DNA from: Trinickia dinghuensis
Lineage (GTDB): Bacteria > Pseudomonadota > Gammaproteobacteria > Burkholderiales > Burkholderiaceae
Length of the DNA stretch: 64,000 bases
NCBI RefSeq assembly: GCF_003367175.1
Contig: NZ_QRGA01000006.1
Span: forward strand, 342,629 to 406,628
Direction: 5' to 3'
Shown here: positions 37,530 to 45,959 of the stretch, in pieces
Layout of the letters: each line of letters opens with the position of its first letter
How positions within the stretch are numbered: position 1 is the first letter of the stretch
Notes under the pieces: model-generated
What the model saw: only the letters and a program-made list of their open reading frames with translations
Database searches by the model: none
Told to the model about the DNA's origin: nothing
Translations under genes and position numbers: made by a program

Positions 37530-37982
37530 ATGAAGGCCAACACGAAACAGGCGGTGTCGCGCCGCAATCTGCCGATGCTGCTGCTCCGGGCACGGGAGAA
37601 AATGATGGAGCGTTTCCGCCCTCTCATTACCGCGCATGGACTAACGGAACAGCAATGGCGCGTGATCCGGGCGCTTCACGAACACGGGCCGATGGAGCCC
37701 CGCCAGATCTCGGACCTATGTACGATTTCCAGCCCCAGCATGGCAGGCGTGCTGGCACGGATGGAAGCATTGGAATTCATCACCAAAGAAAGATTTCCCG
37801 ACGATCAGCGCCGGGTGCTCGTGTCGCTGACACCGACGAGCACCGAACTCGTCGCCACATTGAGCGGTGACCTCGAAGCACGATACGCGGAACTCGAATC
37901 TCAAGTCGGGCAGGGTGTCGTAGACCAAGTTTATAAGGCGGTCGATGCACTTCTTGCCGGGCTTGAAGGGAACTCCGTATAG
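37530..37982 (+). CDS. hpaR: MarR family repressor of the homoprotocatechuate operon
   Basis: 150 residues from ATG 37530 (MKANTKQAVSRRNLPMLLLR). The segment NLPMLLLRAREKMMERFRP and LTEQQWRVIRALHEHGPME are the HpaR/HpcR marks, and ISSPSMAGVLARMEALEFI is the recognition helix. It is divergent from hpaG1 with a short intergenic region, the standard layout for autoregulated repression relieved by 4-hydroxyphenylacetate-type ligands. No good ribosome site precedes the ATG; a TTG at 37479 is the far alternative. Confidence 0.92.
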   Translation: MKANTKQAVSRRNLPMLLLRAREKMMERFRPLITAHGLTEQQWRVIRALHEHGPMEPRQISDLCTISSPSMAGVLARMEALEFITKERFPDDQRRVLVSLTPTSTELVATLSGDLEARYAELESQVGQGVVDQVYKAVDALLAGLEGNSV

Positions 37983-38213
37983 CAGGTCTGTCCGTTATAT
38001 CGAGGCCACGCCGGCACCCCGCCGCCGGCGTCGTGGGCGGCAAGTGCGAAATCAGCGAGTTGACGCTGTAGGGCGCGGGATCCGAGAAGCGATACAGGTA
38101 GGGCTCCCGCGAATATTTCCACGGAGCAAGGCCGATAGCGCGACGTGCATACGTTCTCATGGGTGGCGCAGCCGTCAACTTCTGTGGCATAGTTGTCACC
38201 GTTATATCTCCGC

Positions 38214-38411
38214 GATATCGGGAGAGCCTGTGCCCGCCGCCCGGCAGCCACAGCGCCGAAGGAGCAACCGCCCCGGAAACTCTCAGGCAGAAGGACCGAT
38301 ATCTCGTTTGCACTCTGAAGAACCGCGGCGCATACGTCCGCCGGCGGTACCGAAGGAGCAAGCCGCGCGCTGTTACCGTGCGCGGCGAATCTCTCAGGTC
38401 GAGGACAGAGG
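38214..38411 (+). promoter_or_regulatory. Tandem glycine riboswitch
   Basis: Two aptamers in series. Aptamer 1 is closed by GATATCGG (38214-38221) pairing with CCGATATC (38296-38303) and holds the core GCCGAAGGAGCAA and CTCTCAGGCAGAAGGAC. Aptamer 2 is closed by CTCTG (38313-38317) with CAGAG (38406-38410) and holds ACCGAAGGAGCAAGCCG and TCTCTCAGGTCGAGGACAG. A short linker joins them. The element ends about 68 bp before the DadA-like ATG. The 230 bp before it, down to the hpaR stop, show no gene. Confidence 0.93.
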
Positions 38412-38478
38412 GGGCGTCCGCTTTGCACATGGTGTGCATCGGGCTGCCATTCCCCTTGACGTCCTGGAAGACCTTCTC

Positions 38479-39735
38479 ATGAGATCCATCGCAGTAATCG
38501 GCGGCGGTATTACCGGCGTTACAACGGCCTATGCGTTGGCCAAACGTGGTTTCTCGGTCACGCTCTTCGAGCGGCACCGCTATGCGGCCATGGAAACATC
38601 GTTCGCGAATGGCGGACAGCTTTCAGCATCGAATGCCGAAGTTTGGACGCACTGGTCCACGCTGATAAAAGGCATGAAGTGGATGCTGCGCAATGATGCC
38701 CCGCTGCTCGTGAGCCCTAGCCCGACATGGCACAAGCTAAGCTGGTTCGCGGAATTCATTGCGTCGATTCCGCACTATCGGCGCAACACGGTGGAGACGA
38801 CGCGGCTTGCCATCGCGGCACGCCAGCACCTTTTTGCCTGGGCGAATGCCGAGGGTATCGACTTCGACCTCAAGCGCCGCGGCATCCTTCACATCTATCG
38901 CGACAAGGCGGGCTTCGATCATGCGGGGCGCGTATCGGCGCTGCTTGCCGAAGGCGGCCTCGAACGTCATGCCGTGACGCCGGCAGAAATGCGCGCGATC
39001 GAACCGACATTGGCCGGCCGGTACTACGGCGGGTACTACACGGAGAGCGATGCGACCGGCGATATTCACAAGTTCACCTCGGGGTTGGCCGCGGCATTGC
39101 CGCGACTAGGCGTAAAAACGCTCTACAACCAAGACGTAAAGTCGGTATCGACAAACGGGCGCTCGGTGACGATCACCGCGAATGAGGATGGGCAGCGCTC
39201 GACGCAGGAGTTCGACGGCATCGTCGTATGTGCCGGAGTGGCCAGCCGACACTTCGCAAGCCAGCTTGGTGACCGTGTGAACATCTATCCGGTAAAGGGC
39301 TATTCGATCACCGTCAATCTGCTTGATGAGGAAAGTCAGGCATCCGCGCCGACGGTTAGCCTGCTCGATGATGAAACCAAGCTAGTGACGAGTCGTCTGG
39401 GCATCGACCGATTCCGAGTAGCCGGCACGGCGGAGTTCAATGGCATCGATCGCGATATCCGGGCCGATCGCATTCGGCCGTTGGTCGACTGGGTCCGCCA
39501 ATGCTTCCCCGGTGTCAGTACACGCAGCGTCGTGCCGTGGGCAGGTTTGCGCCCTATGATGCCGAACATGATGCCGCGCGTCGGACGCGGACACGCGGCC
39601 AACGTTTTCTATAACACCGGACATGGACACTTGGGTTGGACACTGTCGGCGGTGACTGCCGATATGATCGCGGCCATTGTCAGGCAGTCGGTGGAAAGCT
39701 CGAGCGCGATGGAAGGCGCGCTCGTAACCAAGTAA
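38479..39735 (+). CDS. FAD-dependent D-amino acid dehydrogenase/glycine oxidase-like protein (DadA family)
   Basis: 418 residues from ATG 38479 (MRSIAVIGGGITGVTTAYAL); the Rossmann dinucleotide motif is at residues 5-10. The DadA marks are ETSFANGGQLSASNAEVW and, near the C-terminus, PWAGLRPMMPNMMPRVG and NTGHGHLGWTLS. Family members deaminate D-amino acids or glycine at the membrane and feed electrons to the respiratory chain. Being downstream of a glycine riboswitch, it is probably induced by glycine and takes part in its oxidation, as gcv genes do elsewhere; that is inference. The frame is open much further upstream, but this crosses the riboswitch and is not translated. Confidence 0.92.
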   Translation: MRSIAVIGGGITGVTTAYALAKRGFSVTLFERHRYAAMETSFANGGQLSASNAEVWTHWSTLIKGMKWMLRNDAPLLVSPSPTWHKLSWFAEFIASIPHYRRNTVETTRLAIAARQHLFAWANAEGIDFDLKRRGILHIYRDKAGFDHAGRVSALLAEGGLERHAVTPAEMRAIEPTLAGRYYGGYYTESDATGDIHKFTSGLAAALPRLGVKTLYNQDVKSVSTNGRSVTITANEDGQRSTQEFDGIVVCAGVASRHFASQLGDRVNIYPVKGYSITVNLLDEESQASAPTVSLLDDETKLVTSRLGIDRFRVAGTAEFNGIDRDIRADRIRPLVDWVRQCFPGVSTRSVVPWAGLRPMMPNMMPRVGRGHAANVFYNTGHGHLGWTLSAVTADMIAAIVRQSVESSSAMEGALVTK

Positions 39736-39746
39736 CGTCTGTCGAC

Positions 39747-39786
39747 CGCGCGTCGGTCAAGCCCTGATAGGGAATTGACCGGCGCG
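39747..39786. terminator. Stem-loop after the DadA-like gene
   Basis: Twelve bases behind the stop, GGTCAA (39755-39760) pairs with TTGACC (39775-39780), extended by CGCG arms with a small bulge, and an inner CCCT/AGGG stem lies in the loop. No T run follows. It is a hairpin in terminator position; the mechanism is uncertain. The rest of the gap up to the next gene shows nothing. Confidence 0.35.
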
Positions 39787-39891
39787 CAGCTTGAACGGCT
39801 CGACCGTGCATGCCAAGCTGTGCGCCTGCTCACCGAGCGTCAACGACGCGGCGCTTAGCGCGAAGATGCTAGTGCCGTGAGAAAGGCAGAT

Positions 39892-40248
39892 TTAGTAAAC
39901 GTGCTTGGCCACGAAGTAAGTGGCAGCGACCAGCGCGGTACCGAAGCCGCATACGAACGTGACGAGCTTCCAGGTCTGGGCGTTCATTTCCTGATGAAGC
40001 GCCGCCCTCACGTTCAGCAAATCAGCCTTGGTCGCAACGGAATCCAGACGCGTTTCGATCCGCGCGAGTCTATCGCGCGTTTCGATGTTGGCGGCCTCGA
40101 GCACAGAGATTCTGGCTTCCATGCCGCCATCATCGCCGCCACCCTTGTTGTCAAACGGCGGACGCGGTAGCTCGGCGTCGGCACCTCTCAGTCGGTGGCG
40201 AATATCTGGAATCGCCATCATTTCAGTCATGGGTATGCTGCAAACCAT
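39892..40248 (-). CDS. Small coiled-coil membrane protein, phage-like
   Basis: 118 residues from ATG 40248 (MVCSIPMTEMMAIPDIRHRL) with AGGAG 8 nt upstream. A Gly/Asp-rich linker follows the N-terminus, then a heptad-like coiled coil (RISVLEAANIETRDRLARIE) and one C-terminal membrane segment (FVCGFGTALVAATYFVA). This build, a coiled coil with a tail anchor, is common in small prophage or holin-associated proteins. I do not recognise a named family. It lies among other short phage-like genes beside an orphan immunity fragment. Confidence 0.6.
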   Translation of the reverse strand: MVCSIPMTEMMAIPDIRHRLRGADAELPRPPFDNKGGGDDGGMEARISVLEAANIETRDRLARIETRLDSVATKADLLNVRAALHQEMNAQTWKLVTFVCGFGTALVAATYFVAKHVY

Positions 40249-40361
40249 TGAGTGATCTCCTGCGGTAGCGGTAGACAATGATCGGCCGATACTAGCGTTG
40301 GAATGCCGTCTTCCGGCCATGCCCGTTTTTTTTCAGACGAAGTCCGACGTTTCCTTCTTCC

Positions 40362-40422
40362 CATCCAATGGACTTCCGTTGGTCTTATTTTTCGTGGCGA
40401 GCGAATCAGCCGTGCGACCCAC
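40362..40422 (+). repeat. Short dispersed repeat, copy 1 (in front of the Imm52 fragment)
   Basis: About 60 bp (ATCCAATGGACTTCCGTTGG ... CCGTGCGACCCAC) matches 57032-57094, which lies in front of the intact toxin-immunity module, at roughly three positions in four with a two-base gap. It marks the left edge of the same module in both places. Its own role is unknown. Confidence 0.55.
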
Positions 40423-40452
40423 CGCGACGCTAGAGATCCAGACACTCGGAAC

Positions 40453-40776
40453 ATGCAGCAGTTCATGCTCGGCTTGCTAGACATATGCCCTCTCGCCGCC
40501 GACATCCAAGTCGGCCCGTTCAGGTACTGCACCACACATCAGGTCTTCCCGAGGCGACCAGGCGCCGGCTGGATGCTCTATCTTCCGACGGTAATCTCAA
40601 GCAAGGAGTTACCCGAGGCGGCGGAACTCGTGCCTGTCATGGCGGACGATAGACAGAAAGGAACCATCATCGTCAGCGTCTTCGATCGCGTTTTCTCTGT
40701 TGAGAATCCGGATCACGTGAAGATCGCCAACGCGATCGAAATCCGGTTGGCAGACCAAGACCTTTTACCTCGGTAG
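40453..40776 (+). pseudogene. 3' fragment of an Imm52-family immunity gene
   Basis: About 107 residues (MQQFMLGLLDICPLAADIQV onward, ending RLADQDLLPR) match the C-terminal half of the Imm52-type protein encoded at 58.2-58.9 kb almost without gaps, including THQVFPxRPGAGWMLYLPT and PEAAELVPVM. The N-terminal ~129 residues and any toxin gene are missing. The open frame runs on upstream into the short repeat, so there is no authentic start. I read it as a deletion scar of a toxin-immunity module. Expression is unlikely. The 105 bp behind it hold nothing recognisable. Confidence 0.75.
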
Positions 40777-40881
40777 CGGAGGCGAGCATGTTGATGGAGT
40801 TCAACGCGTCGAAGTATGTGGCGGGTAACAGCGTGCGGTCCACCCCCTCCGCGGAGGCCGCTTGAAAGAGCACGTCGACCT

Positions 40882-41139
40882 TCAATCGATCTCGATCTGC
40901 GCGCCGATCTCACGCATCTTCGCGAGCACTCGCTTGAGCTCATCATCCGACAACACGAGCCGCGCCGCGCCGAAGAAAAGCATCTGCGGGCTCATCTCGC
41001 GCGGGGTGACGCCTCCGGTGTATTTGCGCCACTGCTGGCCGCCGGCGACGGCAAAAAGCTCGGCCATCTGCTCGCCGGTGTGGCCGAGTTCGTTCTTGAG
41101 GCGCTGGAAGTCTTCGGCTGTGGGGGCCGTATATTTCAT
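40882..41139 (-). CDS. Small XRE-like helix-turn-helix protein
   Basis: 85 residues from ATG 41139 (MKYTAPTAEDFQRLKNELGH). LKNELGHTGEQMAELFAVAGGQQWRKYT resembles a phage repressor-type helix-turn-helix that reads LxxxLGxxxxxMAxLxGV. The C-terminal half is helical. The ribosome site is weak, so the start could be wrong; the frame is open to 41502 without family-like sequence. It is co-directional with the 52-residue membrane protein and probably part of the same prophage-like scrap. A regulatory role is inference. Confidence 0.6.
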   Translation of the reverse strand: MKYTAPTAEDFQRLKNELGHTGEQMAELFAVAGGQQWRKYTGGVTPREMSPQMLFFGAARLVLSDDELKRVLAKMREIGAQIEID

Positions 41140-41171
41140 ATAAGAAAGCCGCCAAGTGGCGGCCCTTGGAA

Positions 41172-41330
41172 CTACTCGAAGAAAAATTTCGTTATCGTCA
41201 TAACCGCTAGGATCAAACCGCTGGCCCACACGAAGGGCATCCATCGCGACTCCAAATTCAGCTTCGCAGTCTCGGCCATCAACTTGGCGATTTCCGCTTC
41301 CGTTTTGACGATGTCCAAGGTTTTGTCCAT
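41172..41330 (-). CDS. Small membrane protein, 52 residues
   Basis: MDKTLDIVKTEAEIAKLMAE opens an amphipathic helix, followed by one membrane segment (WMPFVWASGLILAVMTITKF). AAGGA lies 8 nt before the ATG. The organisation resembles small phage-associated membrane proteins, like the 118-residue protein nearby. The gap of about 190 bp between it and the LysR gene's stop (41524) shows nothing I can name. Function unknown. Confidence 0.55.
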   Translation of the reverse strand: MDKTLDIVKTEAEIAKLMAETAKLNLESRWMPFVWASGLILAVMTITKFFFE

Positions 41331-41523
41331 TTCGATCTTCCTTGCGGGTGCGGGCTGCGCAGAGTGCGCTACCTCTGGGAGGCAGATTAGCACCAAAGGG
41401 GCTAACTTCAAAGGACTTTTTCGCGTAGTCGCGCGTCGCACAGCGGCGTCGTGCCCAACACCCTGCTTGAAACACGCCCGACGCACCCGCTGGCGCACGC
41501 ACTGCTACAACGACGGCCGCCCC

Positions 41524-42441
41524 TCACCGCTGCGTCGACATCAGCCTAACGATCTCACGAAGAAGATAGTTCGCAGCCGGTCCGAGTCGCCTGCCGACCC
41601 GTGTCGTGACGTAGCGATCGAAAGTGCGGGCGATGGGATGATCGATCGGCACGGCCTTGACCTGCCCCGCCGTAATGCGTTCCTGCGCTGCTCGGCGTGT
41701 CATGAACGCCACCGCCAGGTTCTGCGCCGCCAACGCCGACGCAGTCGAGAACAGATCGCACCGGAACGCCGGCACATACGTGAGTGCGAGATCGGCAAGG
41801 ATCGCGTCGATGTACGTCTGCAGTCCAAAGTCCGGCGGCATGAACACCAGACGCTCGTCGCGCAACTCTTCCATCGACACGGATTTGCGCCCCGACATTC
41901 GATGATCGACGGAGACGATCGCGCACAGCGGCTCGCTCTGGAATAGCCTCGAATTCAGCGTGGGATCGTTCGCGGCACCGATGGATACGCCGATGTCGAC
42001 CTCGTCCTCGCGTACCATCGAGAGCAGTTCGGGCAAGCGGCCAGTGCGCAACTCCACCACGATATTCGGATATTTGTCGTGGAATTGCTTGAGGACCACG
42101 GAGACCAGGTTGGTCACGATGCCTTCCCCAACGGCAAGCGTGACCTGACCTCGGCGCAGACTGCGGTACTCGTCCAGTTGAGCGCGAAATCGCCGCGCCT
42201 GCCGGTCCCGCTCTCGGAAATACTCGACTGCCATCTGACCGGCTTCGGTCAGCTCCATCTTGCGGCCCCGCCGTGACACGAGCGACAACCGCAACTCGCG
42301 CTCCGCATGGGAAACCTGACGGCTGATCGTAGAGACGTTGACGCCAAGACCCACCGCCGCCTGTCGCATACCACCATACGTCGAGATGGCGACGAGATAT
42401 TGAAGTACGCGCTCCGACAACTCTCGCTCGACCGGTTTCAT
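41524..42441 (-). CDS. LysR family transcriptional regulator
   Basis: 305 residues. The helix-turn-helix has AISTYGGMRQAAVGLGVNVS and STISRQVSHAERELRLSLV, followed by RRGRKMELTEAG. The effector domain belongs to the group with LVFMPPDFGLQTYIDAIL and DLFSTASALAAQNLAVAFM. The N-terminal order (no phenylalanine-rich LRYF motif) is somewhat unusual. It is divergent from a YfcC-type transporter and an M20 amidohydrolase, with about 165 bp between, so it probably controls uptake and hydrolysis of an N-acylated compound. Confidence 0.9.
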   Translation of the reverse strand: MKPVERELSERVLQYLVAISTYGGMRQAAVGLGVNVSTISRQVSHAERELRLSLVSRRGRKMELTEAGQMAVEYFRERDRQARRFRAQLDEYRSLRRGQVTLAVGEGIVTNLVSVVLKQFHDKYPNIVVELRTGRLPELLSMVREDEVDIGVSIGAANDPTLNSRLFQSEPLCAIVSVDHRMSGRKSVSMEELRDERLVFMPPDFGLQTYIDAILADLALTYVPAFRCDLFSTASALAAQNLAVAFMTRRAAQERITAGQVKAVPIDHPIARTFDRYVTTRVGRRLGPAANYLLREIVRLMSTQR

Positions 42442-42605
42442 CGCGAATCTTCCATCGTTGCCTTTGATGCAACATTTTCGTCATTCAGGTAGCAACTTTC
42501 CATCGGGAAATTCGCCGATACTGCGCCCCATACTGGATACGGCCGGCGGACGACCTAAGCCAGACAGCGTGGAGACAAACCGTGAACACGGTGTGAGGAG
42601 CGGAC

Positions 42606-44048
42606 ATGAATGACCAGAAGTTGGCAGCGGCAAAAGCCGAGCCAGGCTCGATCGGAGAGCACCGATCGACACCAGCGAGCACCACGAGAGACTCGATCAA
42701 TCCGTATGTCCTGCTCTTTTTCATGCTGATCGCGGCGGCCGTGGCAACGTGGTTGGCGCCGGCCGGCGAGTTCACTCGCACCATCGCGAACGGCGTCAGC
42801 TTTGTCGTCCCCAACAGCCTGAAAGGGATGCCGCAGCGCGGCGTGTTGCCGGGCTTCGTGTTCGTCGCCCTCGCTCGGGGCATGATCAAATCAGCGCCGA
42901 TCATCTTTCTCATCCTGTTCACGGGCGGAGCGCTCGCGGTCATCGAGGCAACCGGCGCAATCCGGTGCACACTGAACGCGATCGTCAAGCGCGACCTTTC
43001 CAGCAGAATCACCACGATCGTCATCGTCTGCGCGGTATTCTCGTTTCTCGGCACGCTTGGCGTGGTGAACAACTCCGTCGTCGCCTTCGTTCCCATCGGG
43101 CTGCTGCTTGCCGAATCGATGGGGCTGTCACGGGAGATCGGCGCAGGCGTGATCTATCTGGGCACGTATTCCGGCTTCAACACGGCAATCCTCAATCCGG
43201 TGACGACCGGCCTCTCGCAGCGTCTGGCGGGCCTTCCGATGTTCTCGGGGATGTCATTTCGGATCGCGGTATATCTCGTCTTCGCGCTCGCGACAGCGGT
43301 GTTCCTTGCCATCCGAACGCGGGCATACCGCGTGTCCGGCGAAGCACAGATCGGCCGACATCGGATTGACGAGGCAGCGCCGTCCTCGTCCGAGCGGCTT
43401 AGCGTTCGTCACCTGCTGGTCGTCGGCATCCTGCTTGTTTGCTTGTCGGTTTTCGTCTATGGAGCGTCGTCGAGTCATTGGGCCGAGACGGAAATGATCG
43501 CAACGTTTCTGGTTGTTGCAGTCGCTTCCGGCATCGTCGGAGGGATTGCACCCAGCAAGCTGGCGGATACGTTCTTGTCGGGCTGCGCGCGGTTGATTCA
43601 CGGCGCGCTGATCGTGGGCGCAGCACAGGCCGTTTCGATCGTCCTTAGCAGCGGCAAGATCATCGACCCCGTCATCAATGCGCTCGCCGGAATGCTCGCC
43701 CCGCTCAGCCCGACGTTCGCTGCGATCGGCATGTTTGTCAGCGCCGCATTGATGCACGTCGGGATTTCATCGGGATCCGGCGAGTCCGCCGTACTGGTCC
43801 CCATCTTCGCACCACTCGGCGACGCATTGCACCTGACCCGGCAAGTCTCGGTCCAAGCTGTTTTGCTCGGCGAAGGCTTCGTCAATTGCTTTAACCCGAC
43901 CTCCGGCGTCTTGATGGCCGTTCTCGCAACCGCCGGTATCCCCTACTCGCGCTGGGTGCGCTTCGTGGCGCCGCTTTTGCTCGTGTGGTTCGTGATCTGC
44001 GTCGTCGCCATTGCGATCGGAGTTGCGATCCACTGGGGCCCCTTTTAA
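42606..44048 (+). CDS. YfcC family membrane transporter
   Basis: 480 residues with about 11-13 membrane segments. NPYVLLFFMLIAAAVATWLAPAGEF near the N-terminus is the opening of the YfcC (short-chain fatty acid/dicarboxylate-type) superfamily, and the repeat cores TLGVVNNSVVAFVPIGLLLA and SALMHVGISSGSGESAVL are its re-entrant motifs. GAGGAG precedes the ATG. It lies 32 bp before an amidohydrolase gene, so it could import the amidohydrolase's substrate, for example an acyl-amino acid or peptide-like compound. The substrate is unknown. Confidence 0.85.
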   Translation: MNDQKLAAAKAEPGSIGEHRSTPASTTRDSINPYVLLFFMLIAAAVATWLAPAGEFTRTIANGVSFVVPNSLKGMPQRGVLPGFVFVALARGMIKSAPIIFLILFTGGALAVIEATGAIRCTLNAIVKRDLSSRITTIVIVCAVFSFLGTLGVVNNSVVAFVPIGLLLAESMGLSREIGAGVIYLGTYSGFNTAILNPVTTGLSQRLAGLPMFSGMSFRIAVYLVFALATAVFLAIRTRAYRVSGEAQIGRHRIDEAAPSSSERLSVRHLLVVGILLVCLSVFVYGASSSHWAETEMIATFLVVAVASGIVGGIAPSKLADTFLSGCARLIHGALIVGAAQAVSIVLSSGKIIDPVINALAGMLAPLSPTFAAIGMFVSAALMHVGISSGSGESAVLVPIFAPLGDALHLTRQVSVQAVLLGEGFVNCFNPTSGVLMAVLATAGIPYSRWVRFVAPLLLVWFVICVVAIAIGVAIHWGPF

Positions 44049-44080
44049 CCGATCTTTCTTGCATCTTTTCTCATGCTGCC

Positions 44081-45295
44081 ATGCTACTTCCCGATCTGAG
44101 TTCCATCGCCGACATCGCGCCGCTCGAAAGCGATCTTCGCCAGTTGCGCTATGCGCTGCACTGCTGTCCCGAGCTTGCATTCGAAGAGACCCAGACCGCG
44201 GCGATGGTGGCAAGCCGGTTAAGGGAGTATGGCTACGTCGTCGAAACGGGCATCGCCGGGACAGGCGTGGTCGGAACGTTGCGGCTCGGCAGCGGTGCGC
44301 GTCGCATCGGCATTCGTGCAGACATGGATGGGCTGCCGATCGACGAACTCAACACATTCGACCACAAGAGCCGGTTTTCCGGAAGGATGCACGCATGCGG
44401 TCATGACGGCCATACCGCCATGCTGCTCGGCGCGGCTCGCCATCTTGCGGAACGACGGCGCTTCGACGGCACATTGCATCTGATTTTCCAGCCTGCCGAG
44501 GAAAAGGGCTTCGACAGCGGTGCGAAGCGAATGGTCGAACAAGGGCTATTCACGCGCTTCCCGTGCGATGCGGTGTTCGCGATGCATAACCACCCTGGCC
44601 GCCCCGCGGGTACTTTCATGTTTCGCAAGGGCCCATTCCTCGCCGCAGGCGACCGGGTATTCATCAGGATCATCGGAAAGGGCGGACATGCAGCCCGCCC
44701 GCACTTGACCTGCGATCCGATCGTGGCGGCAAGCAGCATCGTGATGGCATTGCAGACCGTTGTCTCCCGCAACGTCGATCCTGCCAAGCCCGCGGTCGTC
44801 ACGATCGGCAAAATCGCGGGCGGCACCGCACCCAACATCATCCCCGGCGAAGTCGAATTGAGCATCAGCGTGCGCTCCTTCGATGAAGACGTTCGGCGCC
44901 TGCTGAAAGAGCGGATCACGAAACTTGTTCATGCGCAGGCAGACAGCTTTGGCGTGACCGCGCACATCGACTACGCGGAGGGCTATCCGGTCGTGACGAA
45001 CGCGGCCGCGGAAACCGATCTTGCGATACAGGTCGCGAAGGAACTGGTGGGCGACGCGAATGTCACCGAAAACATGGAGCAATTGATGGGCAGCGAGGAC
45101 TTCGCTTACATGCTGCAGGCTTGCCCCGGCACATTCTTGCGAATCGGCAATGGTCCGCATGAAGGCGGACGGTCGCTCCATAGCGCAACGTATGACTTCA
45201 ATGACGAGAACCTGATCGTCGGCGCTGCGTTCTGGGCGAGGCTGGTGGAGCGGTATCTGCAGGAATACCGCGCGCGCGGGTCAATGCACTCATAG
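44081..45295 (+). CDS. M20 family amidohydrolase (hippurate hydrolase/N-acyl-amino acid type)
   Basis: 404 residues from ATG 44081 (MLLPDLSSIADIAPLESDL). The metal site lies in MHACGHDGHTAMLLGAA, with the IRADMDGLPI and FQPAEEKGFDSGAKRM motifs of the M20D branch, a KGGHAARPHLTCDPI dimerisation domain segment and a last ligand in GGRSLHSATYDF. Such enzymes cleave amide bonds in N-acyl or indole-amide amino acids. It is the second gene after the transporter, both divergent from a LysR gene. A start further upstream would overlap the transporter. Substrate unknown. Confidence 0.9.
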   Translation: MLLPDLSSIADIAPLESDLRQLRYALHCCPELAFEETQTAAMVASRLREYGYVVETGIAGTGVVGTLRLGSGARRIGIRADMDGLPIDELNTFDHKSRFSGRMHACGHDGHTAMLLGAARHLAERRRFDGTLHLIFQPAEEKGFDSGAKRMVEQGLFTRFPCDAVFAMHNHPGRPAGTFMFRKGPFLAAGDRVFIRIIGKGGHAARPHLTCDPIVAASSIVMALQTVVSRNVDPAKPAVVTIGKIAGGTAPNIIPGEVELSISVRSFDEDVRRLLKERITKLVHAQADSFGVTAHIDYAEGYPVVTNAAAETDLAIQVAKELVGDANVTENMEQLMGSEDFAYMLQACPGTFLRIGNGPHEGGRSLHSATYDFNDENLIVGAAFWARLVERYLQEYRARGSMHS

Positions 45296-45315
45296 AGCAG
45301 GCGCGGTCACTTGCG

Positions 45316-45957
45316 CTACACGTCGTAAACACGGGAAGGCACACTTAGCGGCGAACTCAGCGAAAGTGCCGCATAAACCTTTTCCTGAAGGCACTGACGG
45401 TCAGTCGGCATTCCGAGACTCCAGCGCAACCGGTACCCGCACATTGTCACGGCCGGCGTGAGCCACGCCGCCGGCAAGACCGCCGATGCGACATAGAAAA
45501 TCTGGCGCCCGACGGCGCCGTCGGCGTCGAATGCACGCCACGCTACGCCGAAGATCAACCAGACTATCACTACCACGGCGCCGAACTGCATCAGCAGGCT
45601 CCGTTGCTGGCGCAATGATAGTCGTGGTAAGCCCTTGCGGTCCGGGCGCCACTGCGACATCGAGTGGCTGACATAGACATCACCATCCTCCAGATTGCGA
45701 ATCGCGTAGACAGGAATCTCCTCCTGTTTGCCGTCGACCGGACTTTGTACAGCGAGTTCGACACGGTCGCCCTCCGCTAGGAATGCATTTCGGCTGCCGA
45801 GAAACGTTGCCGCATAGAAAACGCAATGGCGCCCACCCGTAGTAAAACGGAAAATCCGTGTACGATTGCCTTCCGTGTTCTGTGACGTATCCATGCGCAA
45901 TTGATGCAGTTGCCCGGTCAAAACCTCGACTTCCGGTACTCCGTCATCCGTATGCAT
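45316..45957 (-). CDS. Membrane protein of unknown function (soluble N-domain, two C-terminal helices)
   Basis: 213 residues from ATG 45957 (MHTDDGVPEVEVLTGQLHQL) with GGGAGGG upstream. The N-terminal 100 residues look like a small beta-barrel (VEVLTGQLHQL, RIFRFTTGGRHCVFY). Two membrane segments follow (about residues 130-150 and 165-185). It resembles the next gene in layout and in the VLTGxLxxL opening, so the two are probably paralogues. I do not recognise a family. The pair forms one transcription unit with 2 bp between the genes. Confidence 0.6.
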   Translation of the reverse strand: MHTDDGVPEVEVLTGQLHQLRMDTSQNTEGNRTRIFRFTTGGRHCVFYAATFLGSRNAFLAEGDRVELAVQSPVDGKQEEIPVYAIRNLEDGDVYVSHSMSQWRPDRKGLPRLSLRQQRSLLMQFGAVVVIVWLIFGVAWRAFDADGAVGRQIFYVASAVLPAAWLTPAVTMCGYRLRWSLGMPTDRQCLQEKVYAALSLSSPLSVPSRVYDV

Positions 45958-45959
45958 GA

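Noticed and set aside
37945..38478. Open frame extending the DadA-like gene upstream by 178 codons
   Set aside because: It crosses the tandem glycine riboswitch and the hpaR 3' end and shows no protein family features; the Rossmann start is at 38479.
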